Assembly (NCBI RefSeq): GCF_014651995.1
Contig: NZ_BMXY01000004.1
Coordinates: 213,923 to 277,922 of the forward strand
Direction of reading: 5' to 3'
Length of the DNA stretch: 64,000 bases
From: Cognatilysobacter xinjiangensis
GTDB taxonomy: Bacteria; Pseudomonadota; Gammaproteobacteria; Xanthomonadales; Xanthomonadaceae
Part shown: positions 44,556-56,016 of the stretch, piece by piece
Layout of the letters: each line of letters begins with the position of its first letter
Position numbering within the stretch: the stretch's first letter is position 1
The notes under the pieces: model-generated
What the model was told of the DNA's origin: nothing
The model's database searches: none
What the model saw: the letters and a program-made list of their open reading frames with translations, nothing else
Position numbers and translations under genes: made by a program

Positions 44556-45332
44556 ATGGAATCCACGCCTCCGCCCGCGCCGGCACGGCCGCGCGCCCGC
44601 GGCATCTACCTGCTGCCGAACCTCTTCACCACCGGCGGCATGTTCGCCGGCTTCTACGCCATCATCGCCGCTGCCCAGGGCCAGTTCCCGGACGCCTGCG
44701 TGGCCGTGTTCGTGGCGGCGATCCTGGACGGCCTGGACGGCCGGGTCGCACGGCTGACCAATACCCAGAGCGAGTTCGGCGTGCAGTACGACTCGCTGGC
44801 GGACCTGATCAGCTTCGGGCTGGCGCCGTCGATGGTGATGTACCACTGGGCGCTCGCCTCGCTGCGGCTGGACGGCGCCACGCCAGGCAAGATCGGCTGG
44901 ATCGTCGCCTTCCTCTACGCCGCCTGCGCCGCGCTTCGGCTGGCGCGCTTCAACGCGCAGGTGGGGCAGGTCGACAAGCGCTGGTTCATCGGCCTGGCCA
45001 GCCCCGCCGCGGCCGGGCTGGTGGTGAGCTTCGTCTGGACCTGCGCCTCGTTCGGCCTGTCCGGTCCCGACCTGCGCTACGTCGCGCTCGGCGTCACCGT
45101 CGTCGCGGCGCTGCTCATGGTCAGCCGCCTGCGCTACTTCAGCTTCAAGGGCGCCGGCCCGCGCAGCGACCGCGTGCCGTTCCTCGCGATCGTGGTGGTG
45201 GTCGCGGTGCTGGTCGCGGTGGCGATCGATCCGCCGACGGTGCTGCTGGCGGTGTTCGCGCTGTACGCGCTGTCGGGGCTGCTCTACTGGGCCTGGCGCC
45301 GCGTGCGCCGGCCGGTCGAGGCGGCCACATGA
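44556..45332 (+). CDS. pssA: CDP-diacylglycerol-serine O-phosphatidyltransferase
   Basis: This 258-aa membrane enzyme makes phosphatidylserine, the precursor of phosphatidylethanolamine. The CDP-alcohol phosphotransferase motif is complete (DGLDGRVARLTNTQSEFG, then YDSLAD), preceded by the typical YLLPNLFTTGGMFAGFYAI. About eight hydrophobic segments follow. The stop overlaps the small downstream gene by four bases. It could in principle be another CDP-alcohol transferase, but length and the N-terminus fit PssA type II. Confidence 0.92.
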   Translation: MESTPPPAPARPRARGIYLLPNLFTTGGMFAGFYAIIAAAQGQFPDACVAVFVAAILDGLDGRVARLTNTQSEFGVQYDSLADLISFGLAPSMVMYHWALASLRLDGATPGKIGWIVAFLYAACAALRLARFNAQVGQVDKRWFIGLASPAAAGLVVSFVWTCASFGLSGPDLRYVALGVTVVAALLMVSRLRYFSFKGAGPRSDRVPFLAIVVVVAVLVAVAIDPPTVLLAVFALYALSGLLYWAWRRVRRPVEAAT

Positions 45333-45607
45333 CCCTGCCGTGGAGCCCGCAGCAGATCGAATGGCTGCAGGCGATGGGCCTGGACGTGCTGCGCCGCGAC
45401 GCGCCGCCGGCCGTGGCTGCGCCGGCCATCCAGCCTGCAACCGCGCGGTCGTCCCCGGAAACCGTTCCGGCTGCGCTGGCACGCGTCGCGCGCGGTGCGG
45501 ACCTGTCGATGCTGCTGGCGTCGCACGGCATCCCGCGCGACGCCGCCTCGCGCCGCGTGTTCTGGCGCGCGCTGCGTCCACTGCGCAAGGCGGCGCGAAC
45601 GCCGTGA
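45329..45607 (+). CDS. Small conserved-context protein between pssA and rimI
   Basis: This 92-aa Ala/Pro-rich protein begins MTLPWSPQQIEWLQAMGLDV and ends in a basic tail (WRALRPLRKAARTP). I recognise no domain. It is joined to pssA and rimI by 4-bp overlaps, which strongly supports translation. A protein in this position precedes rimI in several xanthomonads and may be a short partner or the remnant of a fused region; its function is unknown. Confidence 0.75.
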   Translation: MTLPWSPQQIEWLQAMGLDVLRRDAPPAVAAPAIQPATARSSPETVPAALARVARGADLSMLLASHGIPRDAASRRVFWRALRPLRKAARTP

Positions 45608-46083
45608 GCGCACTGCCGTCGAGCCCCGTCGCGGCGCTTCGGCCCATGCGCGAGGCCGACGTCGACGCCGTCTTCGACGTCGAATGCCGGGCCTACGAAT
45701 TCCCCTGGACCGCCGGTATCTTCCGCGACTGCCTGCGCGCCGACTACATGGCCTGGGTGCTCGACGTCGAGGGCGCGATCGCCGGCTATTTCCTGATGAG
45801 CCTGGCTGCCGGCGAGGCGCACGTGCTGAACATCTGCGTGGCGCCCGAGCAGCAGGGCCACGGCCACGGCCGCCGCCTGCTGCGCGCGCTGATCCAGCTC
45901 GCTCGAACGCGCGGCGCGCAGCGGATTTTCCTCGAGGTGCGGCCGTCGAACCGGCGCGCGATAGCGCTGTACGACATGGAAGGCTTCAACGAGATCGGCC
46001 GCCGGCCGCGTTACTACCCGGCCCGCGACGGCCGCGAGGACGCGATCGTGATGGCGATGGAACTGCTGCCGGCCGAGATATAG
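45604..46083 (+). CDS. rimI: Ribosomal protein S18 alanine N-acetyltransferase (GNAT)
   Basis: This 159-aa GNAT protein has the acetyl-CoA loop VAPEQQGHGHGRRLL and the RimI-type segments EFPWTAGIFRDCL and LEVRPSNRRAIALYDMEGFN. RimI acetylates the N-terminal Ala of ribosomal protein S18. It starts at GTG 45604, inside the stop of the preceding small gene. Confidence 0.93.
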   Translation: MSALPSSPVAALRPMREADVDAVFDVECRAYEFPWTAGIFRDCLRADYMAWVLDVEGAIAGYFLMSLAAGEAHVLNICVAPEQQGHGHGRRLLRALIQLARTRGAQRIFLEVRPSNRRAIALYDMEGFNEIGRRPRYYPARDGREDAIVMAMELLPAEI

Positions 46084-46115
46084 CCTCGGGCGCACGTCCG
46101 CTGCCAAGAAATGCC

Positions 46116-46562
46116 GTGCGTCGTCTCGTCCTGATCCTGCTGTTTTCCGCCCCCGCCGCGTATGCCGCCGGCCTGCCGGTGCTGTCGGGCTATCCCGGCT
46201 GCGATTACGAGCGGCTCGGCAACGTGCGGGCCGACGACGGGCGTCGCCCCGACGGCAGCCTGGACGATACCCGGCTGCGTCTGGCGAGCCACAGCCGCGT
46301 ATTCGATCGTCTGTCGGCGCAGGGCGAGGCGCGGGGCGCGAAGGCCATCGTGGTCAACCTGCACGAGGCCGACTTCTACACGAAGAACGGCAACCGGACG
46401 AAACGCCCGGTCTACGTGGCGGTCAGCGGCGCGGCGATCCGGGTCGCGGACGCCGCGCGTTGGCGGTTCGACGTGCTCGATGCCGAGGCCCTGCAGGCGC
46501 GTGCACTGCAGGGCAAGGCGGCGGACGTCGTGATCAAGACGCCACCACCGCCCGTGCTCTAG
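46116..46562 (+). CDS. Small secreted protein of unknown function
   Basis: This 148-aa protein has a signal peptide (RRLVLILLFSAPAAYAA) and a compact domain with SGYPGCDYERLGNVRADDG and AKAIVVNLHEADFYTKNGNR. The latter resembles small periplasmic proteins that carry heavy-metal-binding or YbjQ-like folds. GTG 46116 is the only start that gives a signal peptide; the ATG at 46111 is in a frame that stops at once. It ends five bases before the convergent valS stop. Confidence 0.7.
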   Translation: MRRLVLILLFSAPAAYAAGLPVLSGYPGCDYERLGNVRADDGRRPDGSLDDTRLRLASHSRVFDRLSAQGEARGAKAIVVNLHEADFYTKNGNRTKRPVYVAVSGAAIRVADAARWRFDVLDAEALQARALQGKAADVVIKTPPPPVL

Positions 46563-46566
46563 CGGA

Positions 46567-49419
46567 TCAGCCCAGCTTGGCGCGCTGCGCGGCGAGCGCT
46601 TCGCGCTGCGAGGCCCAGTCGGCCAAGCGCTTGCGCTCCTGCTCGACCACTGCTGCCGGCGCGTTCGCCACGAACGTGTCGCTGGCGAGCTTGCCCTGCG
46701 ACTTGGCGATCTCGCCGTCGACGCGCTTGAGCTCCTTGTCCAGGCGCGCGCGCTCGGCGCCGAGGTCGACCAGGCCTTCCAGCGGCACCAGCAGCTTCAG
46801 CGCGCCGACCACGCCCGCGGCCGAAGCCGGGGCGGCATTCGCGTCGTCGATGAAGTCGACTGCGTCGAGCTTGCACAAAAAGCGCAGCTGCGACCCGAAG
46901 CGCGACGCGCGCTCGCGGTCGGCCGCATCGCCGTCGGCCATCAGCAGCGGCACCTGCTTCGATGGGGCGACGTTGAGTTCGCTGCGGATGCGGCGAACCG
47001 TGGAGATCACCGACTTCAGCCATTCGACCGCGGCTTCGGCGTTCGCATCGCCCTGCGGCAGCTCGGCGGCGCGCGGGTAGGGGCGCAGCATGATCGTCGT
47101 TTCGTCGATGCCGAGCTTCGGCGCGACCGCCTGCCACAGCTCTTCGGTCACGAACGGGATCAGCGGGTGCAGCAGCGAGAGCAGGCGCTCGAGCACGAAC
47201 AGCAGCGTGTGGCGCGTGCTGTTGGCGGCCTCGGCATCGTCGCCGTTGAGGGCGGGCTTGGCGAGTTCGACGAACCAGTCGCAGAACTGGTTCCAGGCGA
47301 ATTCGTACAGCGCCTGTGTGAGCAGGTCGAAGCGGTAATCGGCGAAATGCTGCTCGGCTTCCGCGGCGACGCGCGACAGCTGCGCGAGGATCCAGCGCTC
47401 GGCGTCGGTCTTCGGCTGCGGCACGCCCGAGGCGCTGAAGCCCTCCGTGTTCATCAGCACGAAGCGCGTCGCGTTCCACAGCTTGTTGCAGAAGTTCTTG
47501 TAGCCCTCCGCGCGGCCGAGGTCGAACTTGATGTCGCGGCCGTGCGTGGCGAGCGCGGAAATCGTGAAGCGCAGCGCGTCCGCGCCGAACGCGGGGATGC
47601 CGTTCGGGAATTCCTTGCGGGTGGCCTTCTCGATCTTCTCGGCCATCTTCGGCTGCATCAGGCCCGACGTGCGCTTGGCGACGAGGTCGTCGAGCGAGAT
47701 GCCGTCGATGAGATCGAGCGGGTCGAGGATGTTGCCCTTCGACTTCGACATCTTCTGGCCCTGCGCATCGCGCACGAGGCCGGTGATGTAGACGTCCTTG
47801 AACGGCACTTCGCCGGTGAAGTGGTCGGTCATCATGATCATCCGGGCGACCCAGAAGAAAATGATGTCGAAGCCGGTGACGAGCACGCTCGACGGCACGT
47901 AGCGGTCGAAGCCGCGTTCGGCCATGAGCTGTTCGTTCGGCCAGCCCTGCGTGCTGAACGGCCACAACGCGGAGGAGAACCACGTCTCCAGTACATCGGT
48001 GTCCTGCGTGAGCGGCATCGTGTCGCCGATGGCGTGCTTGGCGCGCACCTCGGCCTCGTCGCGGCCGACGTAGACGCGGCCTTCGACGTCGTACCACGCG
48101 GGAATGCGATGGCCCCACCAGAGCTGGCGCGAGATGCACCAGTCCTGGATGTTCTCCATCCAGTGGCGGTAGGTGTTGATCCAATTCGAAGGGACGAACT
48201 TCACGGCCCCGGATTCAGCCAACGCGAGGCCCTTCGCGCCAAGCGTGTCCATCTTCACGAACCACTGGTCCGTGAGATACGGCTCGATCACCTGGCCCGT
48301 GCGATCGCCGCGCGGCACCTGCAGCTTGTGCGGCTTGGTCTCGACGAGCAGGCCCTGCGCGTCGAGGTCCGCGAGCACGGCCTTGCGCGCGTCGAAACGA
48401 TCGAGGCCGCGATAGGCCTGCGGCACGCCGGCGTCGTCGGCCAGCACGCCGTCGAGGATCTTCGCTTCGGGGGTGAAGATGTTGATCAGCGGCAGCGCAT
48501 GGCGCTGGCCGACGGCGTAGTCGTTGAAGTCGTGCGCGGGCGTGACCTTGACCACGCCGGTGCCGAATTCGCGATCGACGTAGTCGTCGATGATCACCGG
48601 GATGCGGCGACCGGTCAGCGGCAGCACGACGGACTTGCCGTGCAGCGAGGCGTAGCGTTCGTCGTCCGGATGCACCATCGCCGCGGTGTCGCCCAGCATG
48701 GTCTCCGGGCGCGTCGTCGCGACGACGAGGTAGTCACGTGTCTCGCGCAGCACCTCGTTGCCGTCGGCGTCGCGCTCCACGTACTCGTAGGTGGCGCCGT
48801 CGGCGAGCGGGTAGCGGATCGACCACAGCGAGCCGTCCTCCTCCTCGTTCACGACTTCGAGGTCGGAGATCGCGGTCTTCAGCACCGGGTCCCAGTTGAC
48901 GAGGCGCTGGCCGCGGTAGATCAGGCCGTCCTCGAACAGGCGCACGAAGGCTTCGCGCACGGCGTCGGCGGCCATCGGGTCCATCGTGAACACGCTGCGC
49001 GTCCAGTCGCCCGAGGTGCCGAGGCGGCGCATCTGGCGCTCGATGGTGTCGCCCGACTTCTGCTTCCACTCCCACACTTTCGCGATGAAACCGTCGCGGC
49101 CGAGCGTGTCGCGGGATTCGCCCTTGCCTTCGAGCGCGAGGTTGCGTGAGACCACCATCTCGGTCGCGATGCCGGCGTGGTCGGTGCCCATCTGCCAGAG
49201 CACGTCGAAGCCGCGCATGCGGTGGTAGCGGATCAGCGCGTCCTGCAGGGTGTGCTGGAACGCGTGGCCCATGTGCAGCGTGCCGGTGACGTTCGGCGGC
49301 GGCAGCAGGATCGAGTAGGGCTCGCCCGTGCCGCGCGGCTTGAATACGCCGCTCGCCTCCCACTGCTGGTACAGGCGCGTCTCGAACTGGGTGGGGTCGT
49401 AGCCGGGGGCGAGGGACAT
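46567..49419 (-). CDS. valS: Valyl-tRNA synthetase
   Basis: This 950-aa class I synthetase has the HIGH-type motif HMGH in [16 protein letters not shown] and KMSKS in [11 protein letters not shown]. It also has a complete CP1 editing domain and the C-terminal coiled-coil tRNA-binding arm ([20 protein letters not shown]). ATG 49419 begins the homology [13 protein letters not shown]. holC lies upstream in the same direction, as in many gammaproteobacteria. Confidence 0.97.
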   Translation of the reverse strand: MSLAPGYDPTQFETRLYQQWEASGVFKPRGTGEPYSILLPPPNVTGTLHMGHAFQHTLQDALIRYHRMRGFDVLWQMGTDHAGIATEMVVSRNLALEGKGESRDTLGRDGFIAKVWEWKQKSGDTIERQMRRLGTSGDWTRSVFTMDPMAADAVREAFVRLFEDGLIYRGQRLVNWDPVLKTAISDLEVVNEEEDGSLWSIRYPLADGATYEYVERDADGNEVLRETRDYLVVATTRPETMLGDTAAMVHPDDERYASLHGKSVVLPLTGRRIPVIIDDYVDREFGTGVVKVTPAHDFNDYAVGQRHALPLINIFTPEAKILDGVLADDAGVPQAYRGLDRFDARKAVLADLDAQGLLVETKPHKLQVPRGDRTGQVIEPYLTDQWFVKMDTLGAKGLALAESGAVKFVPSNWINTYRHWMENIQDWCISRQLWWGHRIPAWYDVEGRVYVGRDEAEVRAKHAIGDTMPLTQDTDVLETWFSSALWPFSTQGWPNEQLMAERGFDRYVPSSVLVTGFDIIFFWVARMIMMTDHFTGEVPFKDVYITGLVRDAQGQKMSKSKGNILDPLDLIDGISLDDLVAKRTSGLMQPKMAEKIEKATRKEFPNGIPAFGADALRFTISALATHGRDIKFDLGRAEGYKNFCNKLWNATRFVLMNTEGFSASGVPQPKTDAERWILAQLSRVAAEAEQHFADYRFDLLTQALYEFAWNQFCDWFVELAKPALNGDDAEAANSTRHTLLFVLERLLSLLHPLIPFVTEELWQAVAPKLGIDETTIMLRPYPRAAELPQGDANAEAAVEWLKSVISTVRRIRSELNVAPSKQVPLLMADGDAADRERASRFGSQLRFLCKLDAVDFIDDANAAPASAAGVVGALKLLVPLEGLVDLGAERARLDKELKRVDGEIAKSQGKLASDTFVANAPAAVVEQERKRLADWASQREALAAQRAKLG

Positions 49420-49592
49420 GGCGGTCGGATCTGGGGCGTGGGAACGGCCGGCGGCGACGCATCGGCGTCGCGGCGGGCGAGGGTCGGCCGGGCGCGGCCC
49501 GGTCGTGCAGCATAGCGGGCCGGCGGCCCGGGCTTCAGCCTTCGCGGCATCGGCGCCGCGGCGGAACAGGGGCCGGGCCGGGGCCCGGCGCC

Positions 49593-50018
49593 TCACATGT
49601 CGTGCTTCTTCAGCTCCAGGCCGCGGGCCTGGTACTGCTTCCAGCGCTCGCGCAGCGGGCCGCGGGCCGACTCGTCGGCCGGCACGACTTCCAGCACGCG
49701 GTCGAAGGCGCCTTCCACCGCCGCGTCGCGCAGGTTGATCACCAGCGGGCGCAGCGCGGCATCGACGTCGGGTGCGGCGATCAGCACCTCCGCCTCGTCC
49801 TCGTCTTCCTCGGCGCCGGCGATCTGGTGCGGGATGTAGACCTCGTCGCCCATGTCCCAGAGCAGGTCGTCGAGCGCCTCGGCCTGCTCCTGCGAGCGCG
49901 CGAGCACGAGCGTGGGCAGGCCGGCGTCGAAGGCCTTGCGGGCCAGCTCGCAGACCAGGCGCAGCGGCTCCGTGCGGAACCGCGGCGTGGTGATCAGGTA
50001 GAAGTCGGCGCGGGCCAT
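49593..50018 (-). CDS. holC: DNA polymerase III chi subunit
   Basis: This 141-aa protein matches HolC ([37 protein letters not shown], and a PLVINLRD segment). Known role: the clamp-loader subunit that binds single-strand binding protein. It sits between pepA and valS, the standard pepA-holC-valS order. A run of acidic residues near 70-80 ([10 protein letters not shown]) is a minor peculiarity. Confidence 0.95.
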   Translation of the reverse strand: MARADFYLITTPRFRTEPLRLVCELARKAFDAGLPTLVLARSQEQAEALDDLLWDMGDEVYIPHQIAGAEEDEDEAEVLIAAPDVDAALRPLVINLRDAAVEGAFDRVLEVVPADESARGPLRERWKQYQARGLELKKHDM

Positions 50019-50037
50019 CGGGGCGTGGCGTTCCGGA

Positions 50038-51522
<1,485 letters not shown>

Positions 51523-51557
51523 CGGAGTCCCGGGCAGGTCGTGAAAAGGGTTTTACG

Positions 51558-51563
51558 TACAAT
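51558..51563 (+). promoter_or_regulatory. Possible -10 box for lptF
   Basis: TACAAT lies in the 152-bp divergent spacer between pepA and lptF, inside an AT-rich patch (AAAAGGGTTTTACG). No convincing -35 is visible 16-18 bases upstream. Confidence 0.3.
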
Positions 51564-51674
51564 CGCCGACCCTGTGGGCAGGCGCCGGCATGAGCCGGAG
51601 CAGGCACCCGACCGCGCTGGAAAGCGCCGCGCCGGGCCGTTGAACGAACGACGAGTCTAGAACAGCCCCCGCGA

Positions 51675-52766
51675 ATGCTGAAATTCGACCGATACCTGCT
51701 GTCCGAATTCATACAGGCGATGCTGGCCACCACGCTGGTGCTGCTGATGGTCGCCTTCGGCGCCGTTTTCGCCGATGTGCTGCGCGACATTGCCGAGGGC
51801 CGCTTCCCCGCCGACATGCTGCTGCCGCAGCTCGGGCTGCTGTTCCTCAACTGGCTGCCGGTCATGCTGCCGCTGGCGCTGATGCTGGGCCTGATGCTGG
51901 CCGTGGGGCGCCTCTACCGCGATTCCGAGATGCCGGTGCTGGCGTCGGTCGGCATCGGTCCGCGCCGGCTACTGCGGCCGCTTCTGGCGGCGGTGCTGCC
52001 GATCATCGTGGTCGTGGCGGTCTGCTCGTTGTGGCTGGCGCCCTGGGCCGAGCGCGTGTCGCGCGAGATGGTCAATGCCGCCACGCGCAACCTTCTGGTG
52101 GCAGGGCTGGAGCCCGGACGCTTCACGCCGATCGGCAACGGCGGCGTGGTGTTCGTGAGCCGCATGACCACCGATGGCACGCGCTTCGAGCGCGTCTTCA
52201 TCTACCGCCAGAAGGACGATCGCCTCGACGTCACCACCGCGAACGCCGGCCATCTCGAAGTCGACGACGAGGGCCATCGAATCCTCGTGCTCGACGATGG
52301 TTTCGAGGTCGAAGGCCCGCGCGAGGGCGCCGGCCGCGATTACCGGCTGATGCGCTATCGCCGCAACGAGGCGCAGATGCCCGCGAGCCAGGGCCGCTAC
52401 GACAGCAACGACCCGCGCATGCTGCCCACCACGCGGCTGATTCCCGACAGCCGCCTCGAAGCCAAGGCCGAGCTGCATTCGCGCATCGCGCCGCCGTTCC
52501 TCGCGCTCGCCTTCGCGTTGCTGGCGGTGCCGCTCGCGCGCAGCTCGCCGCGCGAGGGGCGCCTCGGGCGCATCGCGATCGGCTTTCTCATCTACCTCGT
52601 CGCCACCATGCTCTCGCTCGCCAGCGTGAACTGGATCGCGCGGGAGAAGATCCCGGCCGCGCTCGGCCAGTGGTGGCTGGTGCTGCCGCTGCTCGCGCTC
52701 GGCGCGTGGCTGTACTTCAGCGACGGCCGGGTGCGCCGGCCGCGCCTGCGCGGAGCGCGCCGATGA
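51675..52766 (+). CDS. lptF: LPS export ABC transporter permease LptF
   Basis: This 363-aa protein has six predicted membrane helices with a periplasmic beta-jellyroll domain between helices 3 and 4. It carries family motifs LKFDRYLLSEFIQAM and LALMLGLMLAVGRLYRDSEM. LptF and LptG with LptB extract LPS from the inner membrane. The stop overlaps lptG by four bases. Confidence 0.96.
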   Translation: MLKFDRYLLSEFIQAMLATTLVLLMVAFGAVFADVLRDIAEGRFPADMLLPQLGLLFLNWLPVMLPLALMLGLMLAVGRLYRDSEMPVLASVGIGPRRLLRPLLAAVLPIIVVVAVCSLWLAPWAERVSREMVNAATRNLLVAGLEPGRFTPIGNGGVVFVSRMTTDGTRFERVFIYRQKDDRLDVTTANAGHLEVDDEGHRILVLDDGFEVEGPREGAGRDYRLMRYRRNEAQMPASQGRYDSNDPRMLPTTRLIPDSRLEAKAELHSRIAPPFLALAFALLAVPLARSSPREGRLGRIAIGFLIYLVATMLSLASVNWIAREKIPAALGQWWLVLPLLALGAWLYFSDGRVRRPRLRGARR

Positions 52767-53863
52767 AGCCGTTTCCGAAGATCCACGACCTCTACGTCGC
52801 CCGCGCCGTCCTCGGTACGGTGCTGCTGACCTGGATGGTGCTGCTCGGCCTCGACGTCACCCTCGCGCTGGTCGGCGAGATCGGCGACGTGGGCAAGGGC
52901 GACTACAGCTTCGGCAAGGCGATCGCGCACGTGGCCTACACCGTGCCGCGCCGCGCCTACCAGTTGTTCCCGACCTCCGCGGTGATCGGCGCGCTCATGG
53001 GTCTCGGCCAGCTCGCCGCCTCCTCCGAGCTCACCGCGCTGCGTGCGATCGGCCTGTCGCGTCGTCGCCTGACCATCGCCGTCGGCGGCTCGATCGCGCT
53101 GCTCACGCTGCTGATGGTGGTCAACGGCGAGACGCTGGGCCCGTGGGGCGACCGCATGTCCAACGTGGTCAAGAAGACGGCGACCACGCGCGACACGGTC
53201 GTCGCGCGCTACTCGGGGCTGTGGGCGCGCGAGGGCGAGGTCATCCTCAACGCGCAGGGCGGCGAGGAGCGCAGCGAGAACGGGCGCTCGTGGCTGGAGC
53301 TGCGCGACGTGCGGCTCTACGAGTTCGAGGAAGACGGTCGGCTGAAGTCGATCTCGCACGCGAAGGTCGCGGAGCACCGCCCCGGCAGCTGGCTGCTGCG
53401 CGACGTCGCGCGCACCTATTTCGACGAGCGCTCGGTGCGCCGCGAAACGGTGCCGACGATGCAGTGGGCCTCGAAGCTCGACAGCGCCGCGCTCACGGCC
53501 GACCTCGACCGCCCGCGTTACCTCGACGCGCGCGAGCTGCGCCAGGCGATGGACTACCGCGCCCGCAACGGGCTCGATGCCAACGAGTTCGAGCAGTACT
53601 ACTGGGGCCGCTGGTTCTATCCGATCAATGCGCTCGCGCTCTGCCTCGCCGCGGTGCCGTTCGCCTTCGGCACGCTGCGCAGCGGCGGCCTCGGCCGGCG
53701 CCTGTTCCTCGGCATCATCTTCGCGCTGGGCTTCTGGCTGGCGCAGGAGACGTTCGTCCGGGCCGCCCGCGCCTTCCACCTCGACTACCGCGTGGCCTAC
53801 CTCGCACCGACGCTATTGATGCTTACGCTGTCGATGATGCTGTTCCGGCGGCGTTCGGGGTGA
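52763..53863 (+). CDS. lptG: LPS export ABC transporter permease LptG
   Basis: This 366-aa partner of LptF has six helices, the periplasmic jellyroll domain and the coupling region QLAASSELTALRAIGLSRRR. Start ATG 52763 overlaps lptF; the larger open frame upstream is an alternative-frame shadow of lptF. Standard lptF-lptG operon. Confidence 0.96.
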   Translation: MKPFPKIHDLYVARAVLGTVLLTWMVLLGLDVTLALVGEIGDVGKGDYSFGKAIAHVAYTVPRRAYQLFPTSAVIGALMGLGQLAASSELTALRAIGLSRRRLTIAVGGSIALLTLLMVVNGETLGPWGDRMSNVVKKTATTRDTVVARYSGLWAREGEVILNAQGGEERSENGRSWLELRDVRLYEFEEDGRLKSISHAKVAEHRPGSWLLRDVARTYFDERSVRRETVPTMQWASKLDSAALTADLDRPRYLDARELRQAMDYRARNGLDANEFEQYYWGRWFYPINALALCLAAVPFAFGTLRSGGLGRRLFLGIIFALGFWLAQETFVRAARAFHLDYRVAYLAPTLLMLTLSMMLFRRRSG

Positions 53864-54213
53864 TGGCGGCCGCTCGCGGCGCACCGCGCCGCGGCCGCCC
53901 GAGCGCCCGCCGCGCGGCGGCGGGCCGGGCGCAGCAGATCGCCCGCTTCCCGGGCGTTTGCGCTGCCGCGTGGCCTGCTCTTACGCCCGCCGCGCTGCAG
54001 CGCCGGGGGGGGCGCCGTAGCCGATCGTGATGCGGCGATTTCCGGGCGGGGTGCCGCGTGCCGGTTTGAAACGCCAGCCCGCCGCGGTGGGCCCGTCTGT
54101 AATCCGCCATCGCGACCGGCCCATTCCGCGCGCGGCGGTGCCGTCCGGACGGAACGCCCGCACCGACCGAGAACGCATCTGTTCGTTCGGCGATCCGATC
54201 AGACCGCGCCGGA
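53864..54213. other. Intergenic stretch without an intact gene
   Basis: The 350 bp between lptG and the convergent RDD gene hold no convincing gene. It is extremely GC-rich at the left end (several GC-only inverted repeats). On the minus strand at 53981-54178 a 65-codon frame includes VRAFRPDGTA and GWRFKPARGTPPG. These resemble pieces of a TonB C-terminal domain but are too short for an intact one. Confidence 0.5.
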
Positions 54214-54669
54214 TCAGCCCTTCTTCGCCAACCGCTCGACGCGCGTTCCGCTCACGCGGTCATGCCAGGTCAGGCGGTCGCGATCGATCCAGGCCCACCA
54301 GAAGCCGAGCCCGCCGAGCAACAGTGATGCGGTGCCGACGAGGTAACGCAGCGCCAGCGACCGCCAGCCCGGCGCGCTGTCGCCGCCGACCACCCGAAGC
54401 CGCCACGGCCGCATGCCCAGCGTCTGCCCGCCGCGGCGCCAGCTCACCACCGCATACGCCCCGGCGACGAGCCAGCACGTGAGCCACAGCAACCATGCCA
54501 GCAGGCTGAAGGGCTGGATGTTCTCGCGCGCGGCATGCCCCGCGACGTAATAGCCGACGGTGAACGCGGCGGACACCAGCATCCACAGCGCGGCGACCGG
54601 CCAGAAGTCGTAGAACAGCGCGAACAGGCGCCAGCCGATGTACGGCCGCGCGGGAGGAGTCGATGCCAT
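54214..54669 (-). CDS. RDD family membrane protein
   Basis: This 151-aa protein has three or four hydrophobic segments and the RDD-family motifs GWRLFALFYDFWPV near the N-terminus and GGQTLGMRPWRLRVV, ending with IDRDRLTWHDRVSGTRV. Function is poorly known; some RDD proteins move small solutes. It is divergent from xerD. ATG 54669 starts the homology. Confidence 0.9.
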   Translation of the reverse strand: MASTPPARPYIGWRLFALFYDFWPVAALWMLVSAAFTVGYYVAGHAARENIQPFSLLAWLLWLTCWLVAGAYAVVSWRRGGQTLGMRPWRLRVVGGDSAPGWRSLALRYLVGTASLLLGGLGFWWAWIDRDRLTWHDRVSGTRVERLAKKG

Positions 54670-54699
54670 GCGATCAGGATAGTCGCTAAGCTGCGGCGC

Positions 54700-55674
54700 A
54701 TGGATTCGAACGCGGGCGCGCGGCGCACGGGCGGGGTGGCGGCGCGGCGACAGGTCGCACGCGCGATGCCGGAACTCGGGCCCGCGGACGCACAGCTGAT
54801 CGACCGCCACCTCGATGCGATCTGGGCCGAAACCGGCCTCTCCGCGGCGTCGCGCGACAGCTATCGACGCGACCTCGCCGGGCTGGCGCGATGGCGCGGC
54901 CGCGATGGCGTGCTGCAGGCGGCCAGCGCCTCGGACCTTTCCGAATACCTCGCCTGGCGCGCGCGCGAAGGCTATTCGCCGCGCAGCAATGCGCGACTTC
55001 TCTCCGCGTTCCGCGGCTTCTTCGGCTGGTGCCTGAGGCAGCGCCTGCGCAGCGACGACCCGACCGCGCTGCTCGGCTCACCGACCCTGCCGCGCCTGCT
55101 GCCCAAGGCGCTGACCGAAAGCCAGGTCGCCGCGCTGCTCGCGGCGCCCGACGTCGAGTCGCCGGCGGGCCTGCGCGACAAGGCGATGATCGAGCTGATG
55201 TACGCGACCGGCTTGCGCGTCAGCGAACTGGTCGAGCTGCCCGCCCAGGCGGTCAACCTGCGTCAGGGCGCGTTGCGCGTCACCGGCAAGGGCAGCCGCG
55301 AGCGCCTCGTGCCGATGGGCGAGGAAGCGCAGCACTGGCTGGAGCGCTATGCCGCGCAGGCGCGGCCGGAACTGCTCGGCAAGGGGCGCAGCTCGCCGTA
55401 CCTGTTTCTCGACGCCAAGGGCCTGCCGCTCACGCGCCAGCAGTTCTGGTCGATCGTGAAGCGTCTCGCGGCGGTCGCCGGCATCGAGCCCACGCGCATC
55501 TCGCCACACGGCCTGCGCCACAGCTTCGCCACCCACCTGTTGAACCACGGCGCCGACCTGCGCGCGCTGCAGATGCTGCTCGGCCACAGCTCGCTGTCCA
55601 CCACGCAGATCTACACGCTGGTGGCGAAGGAAAAGCTCAAGCAGCTCCACCGCATGCACCATCCGCGAGGGTGA
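54700..55674 (+). CDS. xerD: Tyrosine recombinase XerD
   Basis: This 324-aa recombinase resolves chromosome dimers at dif with XerC. Catalytic residues are visible: Arg in ATGLRVSELVELP, Lys in GKGSRERLVPMG, HxxR in HGLRHSFATHLL, His in LLGHSSLSTT and the nucleophile in QIYTLV. The N-terminal SAM-like domain starts at about residue 25. An alternative ATG at 54769 gives 301 aa, closer to the E. coli length; neither start has a clear ribosome site. The two-hairpin repeat follows the stop. Confidence 0.95.
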   Translation: MDSNAGARRTGGVAARRQVARAMPELGPADAQLIDRHLDAIWAETGLSAASRDSYRRDLAGLARWRGRDGVLQAASASDLSEYLAWRAREGYSPRSNARLLSAFRGFFGWCLRQRLRSDDPTALLGSPTLPRLLPKALTESQVAALLAAPDVESPAGLRDKAMIELMYATGLRVSELVELPAQAVNLRQGALRVTGKGSRERLVPMGEEAQHWLERYAAQARPELLGKGRSSPYLFLDAKGLPLTRQQFWSIVKRLAAVAGIEPTRISPHGLRHSFATHLLNHGADLRALQMLLGHSSLSTTQIYTLVAKEKLKQLHRMHHPRG

Positions 55675-55741
55675 GGCAGGCCGCCTGCGCGGCACTGCCG
55701 CGCGGGCTGCCGAACGCCCGGCCATGGATAGATAGCCGGGC
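55675..55741. repeat. Two-hairpin intergenic repeat, copy A (after xerD)
   Basis: Directly after the stop codon lies a nested hairpin (GCGCGGCA-C-TGCCGCGC with outer arms GGCAG/CTGCC). Then comes CGAAC and a second hairpin with arms GCCCGGC (55716-55722) and GCCGGGC (55735-55741). The same layout follows xpsF. The rest of the spacer to dsbC (55742-56016) shows no gene. Confidence 0.65.
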
Positions 55742-56016
55742 CGGGGCATCCGTTGCCGTGCAGCCACGCCGTGGACGACGACGAAAGATCGGAAATCTGC
55801 GTTCGGAACCACCGTACGGGCTGCCCGAACCACCCTCATGGATCGCCGGTCCCGGTGTCATGAATTTCGATATCCAGCCCGAGCCGCGTGGAATCGAGGC
55901 TCCGGGACAAGTGGCTCGCCGTGTTCCGGGTTTGCTGAACGCCTGGCCCGGTTCGCCGCGACCGTCCGCGCCCCCATGCCACAATCCGGCCCTCCCATTC
56001 CTTGCGCAGCGATCCG

